Shown here: one piece after another, positions 1 through 7,552 of the stretch
Position numbering within the stretch: position 1 is the stretch's first letter
How the letters are laid out: each line of letters begins with the position of its first letter
From: Pseudopedobacter alpinus
Lineage (GTDB): Bacteria; Bacteroidota; Bacteroidia; Sphingobacteriales; Sphingobacteriaceae
Reading direction: 5' to 3'
DNA: 64,000 bases
NCBI RefSeq assembly: GCF_042684645.1
Contig: NZ_JBHULV010000016.1
Span: 1-64,000 of the forward strand
Program-made: the position numbers and the translations under genes
The notes under the pieces: generated by a model
Databases searched by the model: none
Seen by the model: the letters and a program-made list of their open reading frames with translations, nothing else
Told to the model about the DNA's origin: nothing

Positions 1-3000
1 TTTGATGCAGTTGTTTTCGTCTTTTACAGTGAAAGTGTAATTGCCTGCTGTTAGGTTTGCAAATGTGTTGTTCGCTTGATATGTTACTCCGTCTAAACTG
101 AATTGTTTTATTCCTGTTCCGCCGGCGCTTGTCAATGTTACTATTGAAGTTTCACCGTTACATAATATTGGAGTATTGTTTACGCTAATGATTAATGAGT
201 CAGGTTCGGATACGGTAAGTGCTGAAGATTTTAAACATCCGTTAGCATCTTTAACAATAAAATTATAATCACCAGCTATTAAGTTATCAAAACTGTTTGC
301 AGCCTGAAAAGTAATACCATCCAAACTGTACTGGTAAGCACCTGTACCTCCACTTGCAGTTAAATTAACAGTTGTTGTTTCTCCAAAACATTGAATAGGG
401 TCAGGTGTAGCGGCTAAGGTGATTAAAGTAGGTTGTGTAAAAGAAATTGCAAAATCATCCGTACAATTATTTGCATCTTTAACTAAAAAAGTATACGACC
501 CAGCAATGAGGTTTGGAAAAGTATTTTGAGTTTGAAAAGTAGTGCCGTTATCAATGGAATACTGAAATGGAGCTGTACCTCCAGTAGTGTTTAACGTTAC
601 TGTTGATGTGCCCGAATCACATAATATCGCAGTATTTGTTCCTGCTAGTGTTAAAACATCTGGCTCATTAATGGTTATTTCTTTTGCAGGATCACCACAG
701 CCATTTTGGTCTAAAATCTTTACTTTATATGTTCCAGCAGGTAAACCTGTAATGGTATAAAAACCACTAGTTTGTGGAATAATACCTGAATCAGTTGAGA
801 CAGAATAAGTCACACCGTTATCAGAAGAATAAGAAATAGCGTAAGGTGCCGCACCTCCTGATAATTCTACTACGCTAAAACTACCATCAGAAGCACCGAA
901 ACAACTTACATTGGTTTTCTGAATTTCAAAATCCAAAGGTGAAGTGATGATGATATCATCAACTAAAACAGCGCAAGAGTTATTTGGAGAATTATCATCA
1001 GAAATTTTGATGATAATGCTTGAAGTACCAACGACAGTAGTGAAATTTATATTAGCATTTATTGGTGAAGCATCTGCATTATCCAAGTTTTGATTAGCTA
1101 AAACCGTCAAATTATTGGCATCTAAAACCTCTACTTTAATTTTTGATGCGGAATTATTATTACCACAAATATTATTCTTTACATAGCTAAATCTTAACGA
1201 ATAATTTGTTGCAGGTTTTATTGATAAGATAGTTTGTTGTAAAGAGAAACCGTCTTTAATAAATGCAACTTTATTGGCATTATCCGAAATACTAGGGACA
1301 ATTTTAACTTTATCTCCTGCATTTGAAACTTTCCAGCTTCCTAAATAATTAGGAGCACCATACTCTCCATCAGCAGCTATGGCAAAATCTCCATTGATTA
1401 CCGCATTACAATCTGATGCAATTGGAGGGGCATTAATGTAAACATCTTCTACAATTGCCGTGTTTAAATCACCATTATAATTAAAACCTGGTACATTGGT
1501 AATTCCACCTGTTTCATAAGTAGTATTTGTCCCGCTAAATGAATTGTCATTTGCTGTAATTTTCCTTAAAGGATCTATACTGGTTCTGGTTGGATCCAGA
1601 TGTGTAGTTTGTGCACTTGCATGATAAATCCCACTTGGAATATCATTAACAATATTTACTGAAATTGTAAATTCTACATGATCTCCGGGTGATATATTAT
1701 ACGTATTAAAAGTAATTTTTCCCGAGGCTCCTACCGTAAATGTTGGCGAAGTAGGTCCGGCTGCATCACCAGATAAAACTACACTTACGGTGTTTAAGCT
1801 AAATCCGAATGGTAATTGAAAATCTATATGCACACCTCCTGCATTACCTCCGCCTAAGGCGTTCTCCACTTTCAATTTATAGGTAGCTGTAGTTCCCGGA
1901 TTTCTAATTCCCGCAGCTCCTGCATTAATTTCTGTTAACGTTGTAGTTAAAATAGGATAACAAATGGAACCACCTCCTTGCAAATGGATTGGTAAGTTAG
2001 CTGTTGTAAACGCTACTACACTTCCATTAACACCATTAGTAGCACCATGATCTATTCCTGCGCCGTCATTGGTTTTACCCGCTAATCCTCTATTAACATT
2101 TGTATTAATGGTAGCACTTGGCAACTGTGTTAATATTAAGCCACCACCACCGCCACCACCTGGCCCATGCTCATCATTATTATCATTTTTAGTATTTCCC
2201 CCATTACCGCCAATAGCTTGTATGGTTAAATTTGCAGTTGGACTTGGTGATAAAGACCTTACAAAAACACTTCCTCCTGCTCCACCACCGCCAGCTCCGT
2301 CGGGTGCCGAACCAAATGCTCCTGGCTCACCAATCCCTCCATTAGATCTGATAACACCAGCTCCATCAATTTTTTCGACATTTATTAAGATAATCCCACC
2401 TCCCACCCCTCCTTTTACTCCTGAAGTGGCGTTGTTAGCATCACCACCACCTCCACCACCACCCATAATTAAGCGAGAATAATCTAAAGGAACTGAACTA
2501 CCTGGTCTGCCTCCACCTGTTAAGGGATTTAAATTACCTCCTCCTCCTTGCCAGCCTCTTCCACCAACTCCGCCAAAACCTGCATTTCCACCACCCCCAC
2601 CACCAGCATTATGATCATTTCCTGCACCTCCGGCGTTACCTGGCGCACCACGACCATAAGACCCATTAGGTAATCCCTCATCCACATTATCCACCTGATT
2701 AAATCCGTCCCACATATATCTGGGGGTTCCCACAATTCCCTCCCCTTTACCAACAGAGCGTGTTGAAGAAGAAAGCACTGCGTAATTTGCACTTGTATTT
2801 GCACCAGAACCAGCAACCGGCCCATACCCGCCTCTAAATCCTCTTTGGGATGCATCAACCACAAAACCATTAAATTGCATAGTCCCTGCAACATCAAAAG
2901 CGATAATTCCACCAACACTTCCGTTATATGGCGGGGTAACAATATTAGAATTTAATATCAAGTTTGAATATTGCGGCACCCTTACTACCTGAAACCGTCG

Positions 3001-3588
3001 TTGGCCTCTTGTTGCTGTAAAATTAGAATTAGTATAAGTATTTACAGCTCCACTTCCTGCACCAGCGCCTCTAAATTCAAGTAAACCACCTGTTAACGGA
3101 ACATCAGTTGTTGCTACCACATATTCAAATTTTCCCGAATTTCCTAAACCTGTATATCCAGTACCGCCTAAACCATCGGGACCGTTAGTTACATTACCAC
3201 TACCATATAAGTTACTATTTGTAAAATTAGCAGTAGCATCTTGCATCTGAATGATTAGGATTAAATCGCCAGATTTAATAGGTGTAATACCATAACTTAA
3301 ATTATAATTTGGATCATTAGGCGGTACACCTAAAAGCGTAATACTTTTACTACCTGCTGGTAAAGATGCATTTGCTGCTAAAGGGAAATAAGTATTTACA
3401 GGAGGTACTGCATTTTGAGGCCCATCTAAACCAGATGTACCACAAACCTGTGCATTTACCATCTGATTAAATGATAAAACGCTAAATACAATCAAAAAAA
3501 GTGACTGCTTTAAATGTTTATTTAAAAAAAACAGCGCACATAAAATCAATTTAAAGAAAAAAGAGTTTCTTGTTGTTTGATTGTGCAT
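1..3588 (-). CDS. Giant secreted Gly-rich/SprB-repeat surface protein (N-terminal part, runs off the window)
   Basis: One uninterrupted minus-strand frame starts at ATG 3588 and is still open at base 1, giving 1196 visible residues. The N-terminus is a long signal sequence with two hydrophobic stretches and a cleavage-like NAQ-VCG near residue 47. A glycine-rich low-complexity part follows (about residues 310-490, with several poly-Gly runs), then a DUF11-like conserved-repeat domain (about 555-640), then a jellyroll-like segment with a CNAVINGDF motif (about 720-880). From about residue 890 there are at least four SprB-type repeats, each with a Cys near its start, a GGT or GGA turn, YS(L/I)DG and a closing KDxNxC. 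SprB repeats are typical of large Bacteroidota adhesins exported by the type IX system. The C-terminus with any sorting domain lies outside the window. It is probably a surface adhesin; the ligand cannot be told. Confidence 0.85.
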   Translation of the reverse strand, partial: MHNQTTRNSFFFKLILCALFFLNKHLKQSLFLIVFSVLSFNQMVNAQVCGTSGLDGPQNAVPPVNTYFPLAANASLPAGSKSITLLGVPPNDPNYNLSYGITPIKSGDLILIIQMQDATANFTNSNLYGSGNVTNGPDGLGGTGYTGLGNSGKFEYVVATTDVPLTGGLLEFRGAGAGSGAVNTYTNSNFTATRGQRRFQVVRVPQYSNLILNSNIVTPPYNGSVGGIIAFDVAGTMQFNGFVVDASQRGFRGGYGPVAGSGANTSANYAVLSSSTRSVGKGEGIVGTPRYMWDGFNQVDNVDEGLPNGSYGRGAPGNAGGAGNDHNAGGGGGGNAGFGGVGGRGWQGGGGNLNPLTGGGRPGSSVPLDYSRLIMGGGGGGGDANNATSGVKGGVGGGIILINVEKIDGAGVIRSNGGIGEPGAFGSAPDGAGGGGAGGSVFVRSLSPSPTANLTIQAIGGNGGNTKNDNNDEHGPGGGGGGGLILTQLPSATINTNVNRGLAGKTNDGAGIDHGATNGVNGSVVAFTTANLPIHLQGGGSICYPILTTTLTEINAGAAGIRNPGTTATYKLKVENALGGGNAGGVHIDFQLPFGFSLNTVSVVLSGDAAGPTSPTFTVGASGKITFNTYNISPGDHVEFTISVNIVNDIPSGIYHASAQTTHLDPTRTSIDPLRKITANDNSFSGTNTTYETGGITNVPGFNYNGDLNTAIVEDVYINAPPIASDCNAVINGDFAIAADGEYGAPNYLGSWKVSNAGDKVKIVPSISDNANKVAFIKDGFSLQQTILSIKPATNYSLRFSYVKNNICGNNNSASKIKVEVLDANNLTVLANQNLDNADASPINANINFTTVVGTSSIIIKISDDNSPNNSCAVLVDDIIITSPLDFEIQKTNVSCFGASDGSFSVVELSGGAAPYAISYSSDNGVTYSVSTDSGIIPQTSGFYTITGLPAGTYKVKILDQNGCGDPAKEITINEPDVLTLAGTNTAILCDSGTSTVTLNTTGGTAPFQYSIDNGTTFQTQNTFPNLIAGSYTFLVKDANNCTDDFAISFTQPTLITLAATPDPIQCFGETTTVNLTASGGTGAYQYSLDGITFQAANSFDNLIAGDYNFIVKDANGCLKSSALTVSEPDSLIISVNNTPILCNGETSIVTLTSAGGTGIKQFSLDGVTYQANNTFANLTAGNYTFTVKDENNCIK

Positions 3589-3896
3589 TTAATAAAAATT
3601 ATCCTGAGGTGTGTACTTGATCTTATACGCAAAAATTTAAATGTAGTTACACTAAATGTATCTCAAAATAAATTTTGTATTTATAGAAAAATCAAGCTTA
3701 AAATAAAAATCAAGTAACTGATATTTAATTATTTAAAAATAAAAAACTCAAGTTTGCAATATCTACGATACTCATATAAAAATAATTACTACGGTTAACT
3801 CCGTAAAAAAAACATAAAAATTGCCTCAACAGAAAAAAAAATAAAATTGTATGCAACCTTTTCTAAAAATACATCATCTTGCATATAGAACTTTAT
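3589..3896. other. Intergenic region between divergent genes
   Basis: This 308-bp AT-rich spacer separates the SprB-repeat gene (leftward) from the ECF sigma gene (rightward). It holds the ECF-type promoter at 3852-3881 and a small inverted repeat, TACGG and CCGTA around TTAACT, at 3790-3805, which could be a regulator site. I see no open frame or RNA gene in it. Confidence 0.6.
3852..3881 (+). promoter_or_regulatory. ECF-type promoter of the sigma gene at 3897
   Basis: TGCAACC at 3852-3858 is followed, after exactly 17 bases, by ATCTT at 3876-3880. The AAC -35 core and TCT-like -10 core at this distance are the usual form of ECF promoters. The same TG(C/T)AACC-N17-(A/G)TCTT pattern occurs before the other ECF gene (43711-43739) and before the DUF6249 gene (43861-43890). 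The probable start of transcription is about 10 bases before ATG 3897, which suggests that the sigma factor drives its own gene. Confidence 0.6.
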
Positions 3897-4469
3897 ATGA
3901 ATTTGGAACACAAATACACTTTAAATGATTTAGTAAAAGGATGCCAAGAAGGTAACAGGCATAGCCAAGAACTATTGTATAAAACAACATCGGGTAAAAT
4001 GTTAGGTATTTGTATGAGGTATGCGAAAGACCACTTTGAAGCTGAAGATATGATGCAAACTGGTTTTGTAAAAGTTTTTAAAAAACTAGCTGATTACCGA
4101 GGAGAAGGCTCTTTTGAAGGATGGATGCGCCGTATAATGGTAAACACTTCTATTGAGTTTTATCGTAAAAATTTACGTAGTTTAAATGTTGTTGATATTG
4201 ATGAAACACATGAACAACAAGCTAGCACTAGTTTTGATATGAGCAGTATTAACGTTAAAGATTTAATGCGATTGATACAAAATTTGAGTAACGGTTACCG
4301 TTTGGTATTTAACATGTATGCAATAGAAGGATATTCGCATAAAGAAATTGCAGAAGAATTAGGCATTACAGAAGGAGCTAGTAAATCGCAACTATCAAGA
4401 GCTAGAGCCATATTGAGAGAACAAGTTTTAAAATTGGAGGGATATAAAAATGAAGCCAATGTTGGATAA
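3897..4469 (+). CDS. RNA polymerase ECF sigma factor
   Basis: The 190-residue protein has sigma-70 region 2 (about residues 20-85, with the AEDMMQTGFVKVFKKL helix and GSFEGWMRRIMVN) and region 4 (about 120-180, with YSHKEIAEELGITEGASKSQLSRAR, a helix-turn-helix). It directs core RNA polymerase to a stress or envelope regulon. A TTG 18 bases upstream (3879) is also open, but ATG 3897 is preferred because the ECF-type promoter would place the transcript start near 3887. The gene overlaps the next one by 20 bases, which couples it to a membrane protein that is probably its anti-sigma factor, followed by an outer-membrane barrel. Confidence 0.9.
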   Translation: MNLEHKYTLNDLVKGCQEGNRHSQELLYKTTSGKMLGICMRYAKDHFEAEDMMQTGFVKVFKKLADYRGEGSFEGWMRRIMVNTSIEFYRKNLRSLNVVDIDETHEQQASTSFDMSSINVKDLMRLIQNLSNGYRLVFNMYAIEGYSHKEIAEELGITEGASKSQLSRARAILREQVLKLEGYKNEANVG

Positions 4470-5214
4470 AGATTTTGACCAGATTTTCAAATCTTCTTTT
4501 GAAGATTTAGAAATAGCGCCAGCTGCTGATAGCTGGAGCAAAATAACCAAAGAGTTAGATAAAAAAGGAACAAAAAAGTTTCCGATTTTTTGGATGGCTG
4601 CTGCCAGTGTTATTGTTGTTTTAGGAATTGGTGTGGGTTTATACATAAAACCTACAGAACTAATAAAGCTAACAACAAACAAAAATAAAATGATGGCTGA
4701 TTTAGCTAAAGAACAACCAACACCTACAACAGCAACTGAAGATTTAACAGTTACTGATGATGTTTTGGTTAATCCTGAAAAAGTTGCTACAAAACAAGTT
4801 GCTTCGGTTAACAACAATACTAGTAACCAAGAAATAACAGAAAACCAAGAAAATATTGCGGTTGATGCAACCATTGCACCAGAAAGCAACGTCTTAATAG
4901 CAGAAACAAATACAATAAAACCCTTAAGAGCTAAATCTGTTACAGAACAAATAATAGAGGATGAAAAAAATATAGAAACCATTAATCGTCCAATTTTAAC
5001 TGCACAAAGTATTGCGTCTGTAAACAATATAGAAAATGCAACTAATACTAATAGAAAAATTAAAATACCAACCGTTGGCGATGTAGTAAATTTTGTAGTA
5101 GCAAAGGTTGATAAGCGAGATGAAAAAATTATAAGAGTAAGTAAAACTGAGGAAAGCGATAATGAAATTACCGGGATTAATTTAGGACTTTTTAGGTTTA
5201 TAAAAGCAGAGTAA
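4450..5214 (+). CDS. Probable membrane anti-sigma factor (single transmembrane segment)
   Basis: This 254-residue protein has a short cytoplasmic N-terminal part (residues 1-47, rich in Asp/Glu/Lys), one transmembrane segment (about 49-67) and a long low-complexity periplasmic part rich in Thr, Asn, Glu and Ala. I recognise no zinc-finger anti-sigma motif. The role is inferred from its place directly after, and overlapping, the ECF sigma gene and from the topology that Bacteroidota anti-sigma proteins commonly have. ATG 4450 overlaps the sigma gene by 20 bases; ATG 4459 is an alternative. An opposite-strand frame across the same bases is a shadow. Confidence 0.6.
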   Translation: MKPMLDKDFDQIFKSSFEDLEIAPAADSWSKITKELDKKGTKKFPIFWMAAASVIVVLGIGVGLYIKPTELIKLTTNKNKMMADLAKEQPTPTTATEDLTVTDDVLVNPEKVATKQVASVNNNTSNQEITENQENIAVDATIAPESNVLIAETNTIKPLRAKSVTEQIIEDEKNIETINRPILTAQSIASVNNIENATNTNRKIKIPTVGDVVNFVVAKVDKRDEKIIRVSKTEESDNEITGINLGLFRFIKAE

Positions 5215-5240
5215 ATACACATTAGTTAAAAAGAAAAAAC

Positions 5241-6068
5241 ATGAAAAAAATATATTTTATAGCATTAGCAGTTTTTGTAACTGGCTATACACAAGCACAA
5301 ACAGAACAAGATAGTACGGTTACTATCAAAAAAAACTCTAAAACATCCATTAAAATTGGAGATGGAGAGGTGAAAATCACTGTAGGAAATGCAGACTCTA
5401 CCACTAAAAAAATTGTAAAACCAGTAAAATATCCAAAATTGAGTTTTGGTTTAACATTTGAACATTTTGATATTGGTTTAAGTAAATACCATACTGGTTC
5501 AGATTTTAGCACACCAGCAGGTTATGATTATTTAGATACAAAACCATGGAAAACAATTAATGTAGGTTTTGATTTAGTGCAAATGGGAGTAAGATTTACC
5601 CCTAACGTTAAAGTTATGCTTGCTGCAGGCTTAGACTGGAACCACATGCGTTTGACACAAAATGTAACCATACAACCAGAAAATCTAGTTTTAGATATTG
5701 TAAACAAACCTGATGATGGTATTAATTACGACAAAAACAGATTCTCTAGCCGCTACATAAGAGTGCCATTATACTTTGAATACCGCACTCCAAAAAATGA
5801 TAAAGGTAAAAGAGCTTCGATAGTATTTGGCCCTGAGGTTGGTTTTTTGTTGAACGGAAAGGTAAAACAAGTAAGCGATGAAAATGGCAAACAAAAATTT
5901 AGTGACGATGACTACAATTTTGAGCCTTTCCGATATGGAGCTAATGTTAGAATTGGTTATGGTGGTGCAGGTTTATTTTTCAAATATTATATGAATGATG
6001 TTTTTGCAAATAACCAAGGCCCTGCAGATTATAAAAACTTAAACTTTGGTTTAACCTTCGGTTTCTAA
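5241..6068 (+). CDS. Outer-membrane beta-barrel protein
   Basis: The 275-residue protein starts with a clear signal peptide (MKKIYFIALAVFVTGYTQAQ). A basic linker follows (about residues 21-65). The rest is alternating aromatic/hydrophobic strands of the small outer-membrane barrel type found in Bacteroidota (PF13568-like), ending in NLNFGLTFGF with a terminal Phe. It lies 26 bases after the anti-sigma gene and is closed by a terminator, so sigma, anti-sigma and barrel probably form one autoregulated envelope-stress operon. The ligand is unknown. Confidence 0.75.
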   Translation: MKKIYFIALAVFVTGYTQAQTEQDSTVTIKKNSKTSIKIGDGEVKITVGNADSTTKKIVKPVKYPKLSFGLTFEHFDIGLSKYHTGSDFSTPAGYDYLDTKPWKTINVGFDLVQMGVRFTPNVKVMLAAGLDWNHMRLTQNVTIQPENLVLDIVNKPDDGINYDKNRFSSRYIRVPLYFEYRTPKNDKGKRASIVFGPEVGFLLNGKVKQVSDENGKQKFSDDDYNFEPFRYGANVRIGYGGAGLFFKYYMNDVFANNQGPADYKNLNFGLTFGF

Positions 6069-6090
6069 AAGATAATTACTTTTAGTTTAA

Positions 6091-6122
6091 GCCTTAAGCT
6101 GTATTAAGCTTGAGGCTTTTTT
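6091..6122 (+). terminator. Rho-independent terminator after the barrel gene
   Basis: A 10-bp stem (GCCTTAAGCT with AGCTTGAGGC, one G-U pair), a six-base loop and six T residues stand 23 bases after the stop codon. Confidence 0.85.
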
Positions 6123-6244
6123 ATGTAAAAAATCAAAAGAATAATTTAACCTTCCAATTCCTGTAAACCAAAACATTTCAAAATCATAAGTACATACATC
6201 CATTTTTTTTTATCTTTACTCCCCCACAAAAAAAACAATTAAAA

Positions 6245-7225
6245 ATGTCGCTTATTCAGCTAAAAAATGTAAGTAAAAATTTTTTAGAAGGTATTCCTTC
6301 AGGCGTTTCTGACGTTAATTTGAATATCAAACAAGGTGAAATTATCACCATTTTAGGCGAAAGTGGCTGTGGCAAAACCACCCTCTTAAAATTAATTTAT
6401 GGTTATTTAGTACCCCAACAGGGCGAAGTACTTTTTAACGGTGTTAAAATAAAGGGACCATCAGAAAAATTAATCCCCGGGCATGACGAAATGAAGATGG
6501 TAACCCAAGAAGTTACTTTAAATCTTTATGCCAAAGTTTTTGATAATATAGCTTCACAGCTTTCTAATTCAGATTTACAAGCTAAAAGTCAACTTACCTT
6601 ACAAACTATGGAGTTTTTAAGAATTGACCATTTAGCAGAGAAAAAAATTATTGAATTAAGCGGTGGCGAACAACAAAGAGTTGCCATTGCCAGAGCCGTA
6701 ATAACAGAACCTAAAGTGCTGCTGTTAGATGAACCTTTTAGCCAGATTGATAGTATTTTAAAACGCCAATTGAGAGATGATATTGAGAGACTTTCTAAGT
6801 TTTTAAAAATTACCATCATCATGGTTTCTCACGATCCTACTGATGGTTTAGCACTTTCGGACCAGTTGTTAATAGTAAAAGACGGCAAAATCATCCGCCA
6901 AGGGCACCCCAGAGAAATATATTTGAACCCGCAAAAAGCTTATGTTGCCAACCTAATTGGCAAAGCTAATTTGTTAAAAAACTTTAGCTTTTTACCCAAA
7001 ACAGATACCGATTTTGCTGTTTACCCACATCAAATCAATTTATCTTATGAAAATGGGATGGCAAATGGTATCATTAAATCAACCCATTTTTGTGGTGCTT
7101 ACCAAGAAGTGGAATTAATTGTTGAAAGTAAAATTTTGTTAGTTCACGATCCTCAATTTATCCCATTTACCAATGGCGAATTAGTATTTTTTGATATACT
7201 TTATTATCAAGAATTAGAACATTAA
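6245..7225 (+). CDS. ABC transporter ATP-binding protein (CysA/PotA/FbpC type), orphan
   Basis: The 326-residue protein has Walker A GESGCGKTT (38-46), signature LSGGEQQR (138-145), Walker B VLLLDEP (158-164), the switch His in SHDPTDG and a C-terminal extension of about 85 residues resembling a TOBE-like regulatory part. Such ATPases energise import of anions, polyamines or iron. No permease or binding-protein gene is adjacent, so the substrate cannot be read from the sequence. Its place just before the sulfate-assimilation cluster suggests sulfate or a related anion, but a 327-bp gap with its own promoter separates it from sulfite reductase. Confidence 0.8.
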   Translation: MSLIQLKNVSKNFLEGIPSGVSDVNLNIKQGEIITILGESGCGKTTLLKLIYGYLVPQQGEVLFNGVKIKGPSEKLIPGHDEMKMVTQEVTLNLYAKVFDNIASQLSNSDLQAKSQLTLQTMEFLRIDHLAEKKIIELSGGEQQRVAIARAVITEPKVLLLDEPFSQIDSILKRQLRDDIERLSKFLKITIIMVSHDPTDGLALSDQLLIVKDGKIIRQGHPREIYLNPQKAYVANLIGKANLLKNFSFLPKTDTDFAVYPHQINLSYENGMANGIIKSTHFCGAYQEVELIVESKILLVHDPQFIPFTNGELVFFDILYYQELEH

Positions 7226-7387
7226 ATATTCATTTTCTAACAACTTTATTTTTCTAAAAAATCATTGCAATTTTTCTGAAATAATTCTTAACGATTTGAT
7301 TTTTACCTCAAAAATTTATTTTAAACACTATCAGTCATCGATTTTAGATAAAATAAAAAATAAAGTCTACTAAATCTATATATTTTA

Positions 7388-7395
7388 TATATTTG
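7388..7395 (+). promoter_or_regulatory. -7 box TATATTTG of the sulfite reductase operon
   Basis: An exact match to the Bacteroidota primary-sigma -7 consensus TAnnTTTG, followed by CA as is common. No convincing TTTG -33 box is present at the usual distance. Confidence 0.55.
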
Positions 7396-7510
7396 CATCA
7401 TAGTTAATAGTTTTAAACGAAAACTTATTTCAAAAGAATACTGTTTTAAACAGATGTGAGGTAGGGAGATTGGGAGGATATTAAATACTTTTTTTAGTGT
7501 GTTAATTAAG

Positions 7511-7542
7511 CCTCTTCTGTTATTCAGGAAGAGGTTTTTTTT
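7511..7542 (+). terminator. Attenuator-type terminator directly before the sulfite reductase start
   Basis: Stem CCTCTTC (7511-7517) with GAAGAGG (7528-7534), a ten-base apex that can add two more pairs, then eight T residues (7535-7542). The hairpin lies between the promoter and the start codon, with no gene ending upstream on this strand for about 285 bases. It therefore looks regulatory rather than the end of another transcript. Confidence 0.75.
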
Positions 7543-7552
7543 AAAGAAAATT

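Larger units (their letters stand above)
7226..7552 (+). promoter_or_regulatory. Promoter and structured mRNA leader of the sulfite reductase operon
   Basis: This 327-bp gene-free stretch carries a -7 box TATATTTG at 7388-7395, predicting transcription from about 7401 and a leader of about 150 nt. In order it holds a small hairpin, CTGTTT/AAACAG (7441-7453), a purine-rich core (7457-7478), a hairpin ATTAAATACT/AGTGT(G)TTAAT around a T loop (7480-7506) and a terminator hairpin with eight T residues (7511-7542) ending 10 bases before ATG 7553. GGGAGG (7472-7477) can pair with CCTCTT of the terminator stem, using two G-U pairs, as an antiterminator. I see no leader peptide: the only ATG (7454) is followed at once by TGA. 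It matches no riboswitch class I can recognise. Upstream of 7380 I see nothing. Confidence 0.55.

Noticed and set aside
2069..2482. Proline-rich open frame on the plus strand
   Set aside because: It is the complement of the poly-Gly part of the large minus-strand protein, which runs without a stop across the whole region.
2529..2942. Second minus-strand open frame inside the surface protein
   Set aside because: It is out of phase with the true frame and has a composition caused by Gly-rich codons; no signal or motif.
4428..5222. 264-codon membrane-like frame opposite the anti-sigma gene
   Set aside because: The plus-strand gene overlaps a sigma gene, has the expected topology and fits the operon; the opposite frame is its mirror.
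7454..7485. S-box-like GAGGTAGGGAGA string in the sulfite reductase leader
   Set aside because: The remaining S-box core (GGCAACC and the pseudoknot partner) is missing, so it is not called a SAM riboswitch.
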